Shown here: in pieces, positions 14,598 through 21,174 of the stretch | Position numbering within the stretch: position 1 is the stretch's first letter | Layout: each line of letters opens with the position of its first letter | Source of the DNA: an uncultured Lachnospiraceae bacterium | GTDB taxonomy: Bacteria; Bacillota; Clostridia; Lachnospirales; Lachnospiraceae | NCBI GenBank assembly: GCA_910586755.1 | Contig: CAJUJM010000096.1 | Coordinates: forward strand, 1-21,174 | DNA: 21,174 nt | Reading direction: 5' to 3' | Translations under genes and position numbers: made by a program | The notes under the pieces: model-generated | Databases searched by the model: none | The model's input: only the letters and a program-made list of their open reading frames with translations | What the model was told of the DNA's origin: nothing

Positions 14598-14658
14598 GGA
14601 ATTTGATATGAAATTTTACTTACAAGCCAGCTTGACGTAAATCTTCATATCAAATTCC
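14598..14658. repeat. 61-nt long hairpin beside higA
   Basis: GGAATTTGATATGAA (14598-14612) is the exact reverse complement of TTCATATCAAATTCC (14644-14658). Between them further pairs (ATTT.AC with GTAAAT, CAAG with CTTG around CCAG) extend the structure to nearly its whole length. It starts 26 nt after the higA stop. There is no T run on either strand, so it is not an ordinary terminator; a palindromic repeat unit or mRNA 3'-end structure is possible. Confidence 0.6.
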
Positions 14659-14661
14659 CTG

Positions 14662-14676
14662 CCGTCTAAACGGTTA
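14662..14676. repeat. Direct repeat, left copy flanking higBA
   Basis: CCGTCTAAACGGTTA matches CCGTCTAAACTGTTA at 15542-15556 in 14 of 15 positions, same orientation. This copy lies 8 nt past the end of higA. The pair brackets the higBA genes. Confidence 0.45.
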
Positions 14677-14684
14677 CCACAATT

Positions 14685-14978
14685 TTAATTCCTTACTGAA
14701 CTTTTAGGAACAAATTCTAATTTCAATGTCATTCCCATTCCATCTGCCAAACGCTTTAATAGCTTAAGAGACGGATTCCTCGTTCCGTTTTCCAATTTGC
14801 TGATATCTGCCTGATTAATCCCTGTCCTTTCCGCAAGTTCTTTTTGGGTAAGATTTTGTGATATCCTTGCGTCCACTATTGCTCGAATCACATCCATTTC
14901 TGGCTGAATGCTCTCCCATTCTTTCCTGAATTTGTCATCCTGCAGTTGGTCATTTAATAGTTCCTGAAATTCACTCAT
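14685..14978 (-). CDS. higA: HigA-type XRE antitoxin
   Basis: A 97-aa XRE helix-turn-helix protein. The HTH (about residues 35-85) has LTQKELAERTGINQADISKLENGTRNPSLKLLKRLADGMG, and a short C-terminal strand follows. It would bind and neutralise the HigB toxin and repress the operon. The start overlaps the higB stop by 8 nt (AAAATGAGTGA), with AAAGGGTGA upstream, so translation is coupled. The toxin-first order is typical of higBA. It is intact with no sign of decay. Confidence 0.9.
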   Translation of the reverse strand: MSEFQELLNDQLQDDKFRKEWESIQPEMDVIRAIVDARISQNLTQKELAERTGINQADISKLENGTRNPSLKLLKRLADGMGMTLKLEFVPKSSVRN

Positions 14979-15330
14979 TTTCTTTCACCCTTTCCAGATA
15001 ATCATTACGATATGATTTTGCCAGCTTTATTTCCCGTTTTGGCGTCTCCTGGGTTTTCTTGATAAACCCATTTGTCAGTATAATCTTCTTTCCATAGTAG
15101 AAAAAATATAGAACTCTTGTTATATCTGTTCCAGCTTTTCCGCGAATTTCAAATATTCCATCATCCAGATGCTTACTGTATGGCTCTCTTAATTGATTTC
15201 CCTTTTCTTCCAGCACATTGATAATCCCCAAAACTTTTGCCCGCATTTTCACATCCAGGCCAAGGATAAAATCTTTAGCAGGTTTTTCGCCGTTATCTTT
15301 CGTATAAAATTCCACTTCAAATTTATCCAT
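14971..15330 (-). CDS. higB: HigB/RelE-type mRNA interferase toxin (Gp49-like)
   Basis: A 119-aa toxin of the RelE superfamily, HigB/phage Gp49-like branch, expected to cleave mRNA at the ribosome. Family features are all present: KPAKDFI near the N-terminus, SKHLDDGIFEIRGK (52-65), TRVLYFFYYGKKIILTNGF (71-89) and the basic KKTQETPKREI (91-101). I chose ATG 15330 because GGAG lies 8 nt before it and the protein then has the normal MDKFEVEFY start; a start 19 codons earlier would sit inside the promoter. Unlike the MqsR-like toxin in this window, it is uninterrupted, so this module is probably active. Confidence 0.9.
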   Translation of the reverse strand: MDKFEVEFYTKDNGEKPAKDFILGLDVKMRAKVLGIINVLEEKGNQLREPYSKHLDDGIFEIRGKAGTDITRVLYFFYYGKKIILTNGFIKKTQETPKREIKLAKSYRNDYLERVKENE

Positions 15331-15358
15331 TGTAATCTCCACTTTTCTTTCTATATCT

Positions 15359-15387
15359 AGTATATGGCAAATATGCCATATTGTCAA
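15359..15387 (-). promoter_or_regulatory. higBA promoter with palindromic operator in its spacer
   Basis: On the minus strand: -35 TTGACA (15387-15382), 17-nt spacer, -10 TATACT (15364-15359). The spacer and -10 carry an inverted repeat ATATGGCA-N4-TGCCATAT (15362-15381), placed so that a bound HigA (or HigBA) dimer would block RNA polymerase. Confidence 0.8.
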
Positions 15388-15399
15388 TAATGTATTCCC

Positions 15400-15448
15400 A
15401 TACCCTCAGTGGACAAAAGGACACATGGTTCTTGTTCACTGAGGGTAT
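15400..15448. repeat. 17-bp stem hairpin between hemW and higBA
   Basis: Arms 15400-15416 and 15432-15448 pair over 17 positions with one G-U pair on the plus-strand RNA (an A-C mismatch on the minus strand); loop 15 nt. No T run follows on either strand, so it is not a standard terminator, although it lies about 100 nt past the hemW stop. No coding sequence is seen here. Confidence 0.6.
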
Positions 15449-15541
15449 CATAATTTGTTGGAATTTTTATTCGTTAACGCGACAGCCCCGTAACGTTTTT
15501 CTAATTTCAAAAGTTTATCCTGTCTGTTACAATAAGAGTAA

Positions 15542-15556
15542 CCGTCTAAACTGTTA
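15542..15556. repeat. Direct repeat, right copy overlapping the hemW 3' end
   Basis: CCGTCTAAACTGTTA covers the last codons and stop of hemW (stop at 15548-15546). The second copy is at 14662-14676, one mismatch apart. Confidence 0.45.
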
Positions 15557-16736
15557 ATAGGAATTCGCTGAGCACATAATTGCTGATATCAATTCCCCAG
15601 TCCGTCAGGACGATTCGGCTGCCTTCTTCTTTCAGCAATCCGTTTTCTATAAGTTTATCTATCTGAGGACCATATATGCTGCGAATCTTTATGCCAAATC
15701 TGGCGGCAAAGTCAATATCTGAAACCCCCTGGGTCATTCGAAGTCCCAGAAACATAAATTCCTCCATCTTGGATTGTCTAGTCTGTTCTTCTACGTTCTG
15801 GTAAAGCTTGATAAGGCCGTCGCTTAAAAAATCCAGCTCCAAATAGGCTTTCAGGTCTGTCTCATTGGAAAACCGGGCGCCGTGAAAGCAGGAGGAAGCC
15901 CCCAGACCCAGGCCCAGATACTCTGTTCCGGTCCAATAGCCCATATTATGGCGGCATTCAAACCCCGGCTTTGCATAGTTGGAAATCTCATAGCGCCGGT
16001 AGCCCTGGGCTTCCAAAAAGCTTTTGGTAACCTTGTACATCTTCCTCTCCGTCTCTTCATCAGGAAGAGGAAGTATCCCGTTTTCTGCCTCCGCGCATCC
16101 CGCTCCGTCTCCATAATAATCCCAAAAAGGCGTATTTTCCTCAATCATCAGGCTGTATGCCGAGATGTGCTCCGGCTTTAACATAGCCACCTTTTTCAGC
16201 GTATTTTTCCAGGACTCCAGAGTCTGGCCCGGCAGGGCTGACATTAAGTCCACGCTGATGCTCCAGAATCCCGCCTGCCTTGCTCGCTCAAAGCTTTTTA
16301 AAAATTCCTCAAAGCTGTGGATCCGTCCCAGAGCCTTTAATTCCCGGTTGTCTGCGGACTGAAGCCCTATGCTTAGCCGGTTAATCCCGCAGCCCCGGTA
16401 TACGTCCAGCTTTTGGGGCGTAAGGGTTCCCGGATTTGCCTCAATGGTAATCTCTGCATCCGGCGCAACGTCAAAGTACAGGCGGATGGTTTCCACCACC
16501 GCCCGCATCATCCCCGCCTCCAAAATAGATGGGGTTCCGCCTCCGATAAAAATCGTCGCTACCTGATAGCCCTCGCTGGTTAAGCTTGCCGCCTGTATTT
16601 CTCCTAAGAGCTGGTCTATATATTCCTGGTGCACAGAAGCCAATGCCCGGAACGATAAAAAATCGCAGTACAGGCATTTTCTGGCGCAAAATGGAATGTG
16701 CACATATAATTCCAGTGGTTTCTTTTTATTCATCAT
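15546..16736 (-). CDS. hemW: Radical SAM heme chaperone HemW
   Basis: A 396-aa radical SAM protein of the HemN-like family, now regarded as a heme chaperone rather than a coproporphyrinogen oxidase. The [4Fe-4S] motif is CARKCLYC (Cys17, Cys21, Cys24), preceded by LYVHIPFC; GGGTPS and IEANPGTL are SAM-barrel signatures, and RLSIGLQS, YEISNYAKPG and HNMGYWTG also match the family. A HemN C-terminal domain ends the protein. True HemN is longer (about 450 aa) with an extra Cys after the motif, absent here. The ATG overlaps the lepA stop by 11 nt and has no good ribosome site, so it probably depends on translation of lepA. Confidence 0.93.
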   Translation of the reverse strand: MMNKKKPLELYVHIPFCARKCLYCDFLSFRALASVHQEYIDQLLGEIQAASLTSEGYQVATIFIGGGTPSILEAGMMRAVVETIRLYFDVAPDAEITIEANPGTLTPQKLDVYRGCGINRLSIGLQSADNRELKALGRIHSFEEFLKSFERARQAGFWSISVDLMSALPGQTLESWKNTLKKVAMLKPEHISAYSLMIEENTPFWDYYGDGAGCAEAENGILPLPDEETERKMYKVTKSFLEAQGYRRYEISNYAKPGFECRHNMGYWTGTEYLGLGLGASSCFHGARFSNETDLKAYLELDFLSDGLIKLYQNVEEQTRQSKMEEFMFLGLRMTQGVSDIDFAARFGIKIRSIYGPQIDKLIENGLLKEEGSRIVLTDWGIDISNYVLSEFLLTV

Positions 16737-18543
16737 CTAATTTGAGTACGCTCATAAAGGCCTTCTGTGGAATTTCCACATTGCCAATCTGACGCATCCT
16801 CTTCTTACCTTCCTTCTGCTTTTCCAGAAGCTTCCTCTTCCGGCTGATATCGCCGCCATAACATTTTGCCAGAACGTCCTTTCTCATAGCCTTGACCGTC
16901 TCCCTGGCAATAATCTTTCCTCCCACTGCCGCCTGGATGGGGATCTCAAACAGATGGCGTGGAATTTCCTCTTTTAATTTTTCACACATTTTCCGGCCCC
17001 TCTCGTAGGCAGAACCGGCAAAGACAATAAAGGACAGGGCGTCCACCTCTTCCCGGTTTACCAGAATGTCCAGCTTTACAAGCTCGGAACGCTCGTACCC
17101 CTTTAAATCATAGTCAAAGGAAGCATATCCTCTAGACCGGCTCTTTAATGCGTCAAAAAAGTCGTAGATAATTTCATTTAAAGGAAGCTCATACTTTAAC
17201 AGTGCCCGGGTTCCCTCAATATACTCCATTCCCAGATAGACGCCCCGGCGCTCCTGACAGAGCTGCATTATGGCTCCCACATATTCGGTGGTCACCATAA
17301 TCTCTGCGGAGACAATGGGTTCTTCCATATATTCAATTTCCGACGGATCCGGAAGGTTGGAAGGATTGGTAAGCTCTATCATCTCCCCATTGGTTTTGTG
17401 TACCCGGTAAATAACTCCCGGGGCCGTGGTCACCAGATCCAGATTGTATTCCCGCTCTAACCGCTCCTCAATAATATCCAGATGAAGGAGTCCTAAAAAT
17501 CCGCATCGGAAGCCAAATCCTAATGCCAGGGAGGTTTCCGGCTCAAAATACAGGGAAGCATCATTTAGCTGAAGCTTTTCCAGGGCATCTCTCAGGTCCG
17601 GATATTTGGCGCTGTCTGCCGGGTACAGGCCGCAGTACACCATAGGGGTAACCTTCTTGTACCCGGGAAGGGGCTCATCACAGGGATTAAATTTATCGGT
17701 AATGGTATCTCCTACCATGGTCTCTTTCAGATTTTTAATGCTGGCGGTGATATAGCCTACCATACCGGCAGTCAGTTCTTCACAGGGAATAAACTGGCCT
17801 GCCCCGAAGTATCCCACTTCTACCACTTCTTCCTCGGCATTGGTCGCCATCATTTTGATAACCGTGCCTTTTTTTACTGTGCCCTCCTTGATCCGGCAGA
17901 ACACAATCACTCCCCGGTAAGAGTCGTAGATGGAATCGAAAATCAGTGCTTTTAAAGGCGCTCCTTTATCCCCTGCCGGGCTTGGGATCCGTTCCACAAT
18001 GGCTTCCAGAACATCCTCCACATTCAGTCCGGTCTTAGCCGAAATCCTGGGGGCATCCTGAGCTTCAATACCGATAACATCCTCGATCTCCGCCGCCACC
18101 CGATCCGGATCTGCGCTGGGCAGGTCAATTTTATTGATAACCGGAAATACATCCAGATCGTGATCCAGGGCCAGATATACATTTGCCAGGGTCTGGGCTT
18201 CAATTCCCTGAGCGGCGTCCACCACTAAAATAGCGCCGTCGCAGGCCGCAAGGCTTCTGGAAACCTCATAGTTAAAATCTACGTGGCCAGGAGTGTCAAT
18301 CAGGTTGAAAATGTATTCCTCTCCGTCCTTTGCCCGGTAAACGGTCCGGACAGCCTGGGCCTTGATAGTGATTCCTCTCTCCCGCTCCAGATCCATATTG
18401 TCCAGCACCTGTGCCTGCATCTCCCTGCTGGTGAGAAGGCCGGTATGTTCAATAATCCGGTCGGCCAGGGTGGACTTGCCGTGGTCAATATGGGCAATGA
18501 TACAAAAATTACGGATTTTACTTTGATCTATGGTAGCCGCCAT
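16726..18543 (-). CDS. lepA: Elongation factor 4 (LepA)
   Basis: A 605-aa ribosome-binding GTPase that acts on stalled or back-translocated ribosomes and in initiation or assembly. The GTPase domain has AHIDHGKST (17-25), RGIT (56-59), DTPGHVDF (83-90) and NKIDLPSADP (137-146). The EF-G-like domains follow, and the LepA-specific C-terminal domain ends with KMRQIGNVEIPQKAF-like residues (KRMRQIGNVEIPQKAFMSVL). Length matches the family (about 600 aa). GAGGA lies upstream of the ATG. It heads a lepA-hemW transcript from a promoter in the spoIIP-lepA gap. Confidence 0.98.
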   Translation of the reverse strand: MAATIDQSKIRNFCIIAHIDHGKSTLADRIIEHTGLLTSREMQAQVLDNMDLERERGITIKAQAVRTVYRAKDGEEYIFNLIDTPGHVDFNYEVSRSLAACDGAILVVDAAQGIEAQTLANVYLALDHDLDVFPVINKIDLPSADPDRVAAEIEDVIGIEAQDAPRISAKTGLNVEDVLEAIVERIPSPAGDKGAPLKALIFDSIYDSYRGVIVFCRIKEGTVKKGTVIKMMATNAEEEVVEVGYFGAGQFIPCEELTAGMVGYITASIKNLKETMVGDTITDKFNPCDEPLPGYKKVTPMVYCGLYPADSAKYPDLRDALEKLQLNDASLYFEPETSLALGFGFRCGFLGLLHLDIIEERLEREYNLDLVTTAPGVIYRVHKTNGEMIELTNPSNLPDPSEIEYMEEPIVSAEIMVTTEYVGAIMQLCQERRGVYLGMEYIEGTRALLKYELPLNEIIYDFFDALKSRSRGYASFDYDLKGYERSELVKLDILVNREEVDALSFIVFAGSAYERGRKMCEKLKEEIPRHLFEIPIQAAVGGKIIARETVKAMRKDVLAKCYGGDISRKRKLLEKQKEGKKRMRQIGNVEIPQKAFMSVLKLDDE

Positions 18544-18615
18544 ATAATTAGGTTCCTCTTTCTTTCGTTTTCCTCTTGAAACGTAACGATCCAGCTATGC
18601 ATCGCTATGCTTCAA

Positions 18616-18644
18616 AATATAACATTTTTTTCAGTTCCTTGCAA
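18616..18644 (-). promoter_or_regulatory. Probable sigma-A promoter of lepA-hemW
   Basis: On the minus strand: -35 TTGCAA (18644-18639), 17-nt spacer, -10 TATATT (18621-18616) with an extended -10 TG. It lets lepA be expressed in growing cells independently of the spore gene upstream. Confidence 0.6.
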
Positions 18645-18667
18645 CTGTCTGACGAAAAAGTTCCATC

Positions 18668-19999
18668 TTATCTGCCGTTTTCCCCGTCTAACACTGCCGC
18701 CAGGATCTCTGCCAAAGGCTCCATTGCATTTCTTGCTTCCTCAAAAGTATTGGTCTGGGCCCCCACCTCAATAAGGGCGGATCTGGGCCGGAGATGAAGG
18801 TTGTAGCGCAATCCTTTTAAATAAATCTTCCGGGCATATCCCGGGTAGAGTTCTGCTGCTTTTAGCTGCATCTGAAAACTGAATGCCAGGTTTTCTTCCA
18901 GATAGGGATTGGGCAGGTACTCGATAGGGCCTTCCGGCGTACGGCTTAGTCCGTTAAAAAACATAATCTGAGCAGCTGTCTTGCCGTTTACCTGGGAAGT
19001 CAGGCGGACGTTCTCTCCCACTCCATCCCGGTGAATATCCAGAACCACCAGAATATCCGGATTCTTCTCCAATATTCTGGTAACCCCTTCCAGGGCATAG
19101 GTATAAGCCCTGCTTCTGTCAAGTTTTCCGTCTACCAGATCGTAAACACTGCGATCATGAATGACTCCAAACCCTTTTGCCTCCAAAAGTTCTGTCAGAT
19201 AGTCCCCTACTTCCACAATGGTTTGATTAGGTCCGGAATCTGAAAATGCCTCCTGGGAATGGGAATGGTAAATCAGGATCTGAGGCCTGGCGCTGTCTTT
19301 TTCTATGGACAAATCCGTCTCCAGCATTTTTTCTGCGCTCATCATGTCCCTTCCTGCTGTGGTGGAGGTGTGGGTATTATAGAAAGTTTTCATAAGGAAG
19401 TCATAATCTGCCAGCTGGGCCATGCTGTAAACCGTCCCTGAAGCTGCCTGGCCCTCTCCTGCCGGGTTTTGGATCGAAACCTGGACAGGATCCTCCGGCA
19501 GGTTTTGTAATCCTCCTCCCCCCATTGTCCCGTCCCCGCCGTCCTGTCCATCTGCCAGAATACTTTCCTGCCCGCTCTCTTCATCTCCATATTCCAAAAG
19601 ATATTGATGTTCTATGTAAAATTCCCTGCTTGCCAGGAAATTTTTATAAGAGGGATCGCTCTCCTTTTCTGCGGACGGCAGAGCCTTTTCCTCTCTCTCA
19701 TAAGAATTCCAGGGATTTAAAAGCTCCATAAAGCTGGTAAGGGAAACGATGTCCCCCTTTTTCTCCCCCTGACCCAAAGCGCTAACAGATTTCTGTCTTC
19801 TGTTCCATATAAACTCTACTATCTCCCCCGCTGCGCTGCTGCTTTTTCCTGCAAGGGTAATCCCCTGGTTTTCCCATCTGGTCTTAAGGTTTTCCAGCCA
19901 TCCCTTACACTGGCGCAATCCCAGCATTGCCAGGAGGATGCACAGCACCGCCAGCATTATTGTCCGCATAAATTCCCCGATTGATTTTTTTTCCCGCAT
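18668..19999 (-). CDS. spoIIP: Stage II sporulation protein P (SpoIIP)
   Basis: A 443-aa peptidoglycan amidase/endopeptidase of the SpoIID-SpoIIM-SpoIIP engulfment complex, anchored in the mother-cell membrane. Residues 11-29 are an N-terminal membrane segment; about 35-235 is a variable region rich in Gly/Glu/Ser; about 238-440 is the amidase_3-like SpoIIP domain with IYHSHSQEAF (His245, His247, Glu250), DIHRDG (322-327) and EVGAQTNTFEEA (411-422), which would hold the zinc ligands and catalytic Glu. The start is preceded by AGGTGATGGT. The start codon lies inside a 16-bp hairpin, described separately. It follows gpr by 44 nt. Confidence 0.95.
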   Translation of the reverse strand: MREKKSIGEFMRTIMLAVLCILLAMLGLRQCKGWLENLKTRWENQGITLAGKSSSAAGEIVEFIWNRRQKSVSALGQGEKKGDIVSLTSFMELLNPWNSYEREEKALPSAEKESDPSYKNFLASREFYIEHQYLLEYGDEESGQESILADGQDGGDGTMGGGGLQNLPEDPVQVSIQNPAGEGQAASGTVYSMAQLADYDFLMKTFYNTHTSTTAGRDMMSAEKMLETDLSIEKDSARPQILIYHSHSQEAFSDSGPNQTIVEVGDYLTELLEAKGFGVIHDRSVYDLVDGKLDRSRAYTYALEGVTRILEKNPDILVVLDIHRDGVGENVRLTSQVNGKTAAQIMFFNGLSRTPEGPIEYLPNPYLEENLAFSFQMQLKAAELYPGYARKIYLKGLRYNLHLRPRSALIEVGAQTNTFEEARNAMEPLAEILAAVLDGENGR

Positions 20000-20036
20000 A
20001 CCATCACCTGACCTCTTACCATGGTATGCGGGAAAA
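19989..20036 (-). promoter_or_regulatory. Hairpin that contains the spoIIP start codon
   Basis: In the minus transcript 20036-20021 pairs perfectly with 20004-19989 over 16 bp (core CCCGCATACCAT with ATGGTATGCGGG), leaving a 16-nt loop. The ribosome site (GAGGTCAGGTG) is in the loop and the AUG (19999-19997) is in the 3' arm. The arm is followed by A residues, not T, so it is not a gpr terminator. Sequestration of the start is the likely effect. Confidence 0.65.
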
Positions 20037-20043
20037 GAAACTT

Positions 20044-21045
20044 TTATCCGGGAAATCCGTCACAACCCGGTTCCGGCAGAAACGCCTGATGGATTGCCTC
20101 AGATATGGTAAAGCTTAACTCTTTTACAGTCTCGTCTATATCCGGCGGCGTTACATACAAGGGTCCAAACTCCGGCTCTAAAAGTTCCCGGATTAATGCG
20201 TACTGCTCATCCTCGTTCAGACTGTCCAGATATTTTCCCATGCCTTTGGTAGAACGGCCGGATTCCAGCGCCTTTACCATAGCCTGAACCGTGTCCTGGA
20301 CAATGGCGGCCGCCCCCACCACCGTAGGCACTCCCACTGCCAGCACCGGGATTCCCAAACTTTTTTCTGTCAGGCCGCACCGGTGGTTCCCCACGCCGGA
20401 TCCGGGATGGATTCCTGTATCTGTCAGCTGGATCGTACACCCTAAACGGCGGACGCTTCTGGCCGCCAGGGCATCAATGGCAATAATCAGATCCGGCCTG
20501 GTCTGATCCATAACTCCCCGGATAATTTCTGCTGTCTCCATTCCGGTCTGAGCCATAACTCCGGGGACAATTCCGCTTATTGCTGTCATATTATGTTCTT
20601 TTAAAAATCCTTCCCCATACTCTGCATCCATATGCCGGGTAACGCAGAGATTCCCCAGCACTCTTGGGCCTAACGAGTCCGGGGTCACGGACGGGTTGCC
20701 CAGCCCTACCACCAGAATGTGCTCTAACGCTTTGTCTGTTGATTTCTCTGCCAGCTCCTTTAACCGCTTTGCCAGCTCCCTGGAAACCTGGCGATGATAG
20801 TCCTGATCCTTTTTCGCCATCTGCCTGGCTTCCAGCGTCATATAGGTTCCTTTGGCCTTTCCCATTGCCTGTTCTCCGGCATTGTTTAAAATCTCCACTC
20901 TGGTAAGCTTGATCTGGGTTTCCCTCTCATACCATTCTTTCAGAGAAACCCCGGAAAGTTCCCGGGCCTCCTTCTTAAAATCTTCCTTTTTCTCTACAGC
21001 CAGATCGGTGCGGATTTCGAAACGTGTATTGTTTGTTCCTTCCAC
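20044..21045 (-). CDS. gpr: Spore germination protease Gpr
   Basis: A 333-aa endopeptidase that degrades small acid-soluble spore proteins at germination. Its zymogen self-cleaves near the N-terminus; the site is visible as RTDLAVE (12-18), cleaved after the Asp in the Bacillus enzyme. The two catalytic Asp of the family are Asp123 (SVTPDSLGP) and Asp191 (IIAIDALAARS); DTGIHPGSGVGN (209-220) is also a signature. I chose GTG 21045 because AAAGGGGAA is 8 nt upstream and the protein then begins MEGTNNTRFEIRTD, as homologues do; an ATG 23 codons earlier has no ribosome site. It is the first gene of gpr-spoIIP; its promoter lies toward or beyond the window edge. Confidence 0.95.
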   Translation of the reverse strand: MEGTNNTRFEIRTDLAVEKKEDFKKEARELSGVSLKEWYERETQIKLTRVEILNNAGEQAMGKAKGTYMTLEARQMAKKDQDYHRQVSRELAKRLKELAEKSTDKALEHILVVGLGNPSVTPDSLGPRVLGNLCVTRHMDAEYGEGFLKEHNMTAISGIVPGVMAQTGMETAEIIRGVMDQTRPDLIIAIDALAARSVRRLGCTIQLTDTGIHPGSGVGNHRCGLTEKSLGIPVLAVGVPTVVGAAAIVQDTVQAMVKALESGRSTKGMGKYLDSLNEDEQYALIRELLEPEFGPLYVTPPDIDETVKELSFTISEAIHQAFLPEPGCDGFPG

Positions 21046-21174
21046 TGAATTTCCCCTTTCTTTTTTAACACAAGTTCTGTGTAACAGTTCGGACAAGAAG
21101 CATCGGCTAGACATTCGATGTGGAATTTGAACTGTCTCGTTCTTATTTTTCTCAAAAAACCAGGAAATATGTAT

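Noticed and set aside
19989..20036. Terminator of gpr
   Set aside because: The minus-strand stem is followed by an A run, not T, and the 3' arm carries the spoIIP start codon.

Overview
The window looks like chromosome of a strictly anaerobic, spore-forming low-GC Firmicute of class Clostridia, most likely Lachnospiraceae. It carries spore genes (gpr, spoIIP), a CIRCE-controlled hrcA-grpE-dnaK-dnaJ operon, HemW and LepA, Shine-Dalgarno sites close to AGGAGG, and canonical sigma-A promoters. The family assignment is inferred from protein character; no rRNA is present to confirm it.

Layout from left to right. (1) 151-2140: a MarR-type repressor gene (-) diverges from a citrate synthase gene (+); the shared 166-nt intergenic region holds two back-to-back promoters and repressor-like inverted repeats. 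(2) 2262-3656 (-): a cytoplasmic transglutaminase-like protein with an intact Cys-His-Asp triad. (3) 3676-5217 (-): an AT-rich toxin-antitoxin module, an MqsR-like toxin gene broken by a frameshift followed by an intact three-domain antitoxin (MqsA-like zinc finger, HTH, SocA/Panacea domain). (4) 5305-10324 (-): the hrcA-grpE-dnaK-dnaJ heat-shock operon with a perfect CIRCE at its head and a terminator at its end. (5) 10362-12281 (+): two tandem secreted paralogues, each with a 'GWAW' beta-type domain followed by a 3D (three-aspartate) cell-wall domain. (6) 12285-14569 (-): a MutS2-like ATPase gene without the Smr nuclease domain, preceded by a long leader that has its own promoter and an intrinsic terminator, so a candidate structured RNA or attenuator. 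(7) 14598-15556: a HigBA toxin-antitoxin cassette bordered by long hairpins and a 15-bp near-identical direct repeat, one copy overlapping the end of hemW. (8) 15546-21045 (-): gpr, spoIIP, lepA, hemW.

In many Firmicutes gpr-spoIIP-lepA-hemW-hrcA-grpE-dnaK-dnaJ form one continuous block (established knowledge, for example Bacillus subtilis). Here the block is split between hemW and hrcA by items 5-7, and a second toxin-antitoxin module sits just beyond dnaJ. The spore genes and the chaperones are ordinary. The points most worth following are the leader RNA upstream of the MutS2-like gene, the hairpin that buries the spoIIP start codon, the broken MqsR toxin with a retained SocA/Panacea antitoxin, and the repeat-bounded HigBA cassette. 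I found no CRISPR array, tRNA, rRNA, transposase or phage gene.
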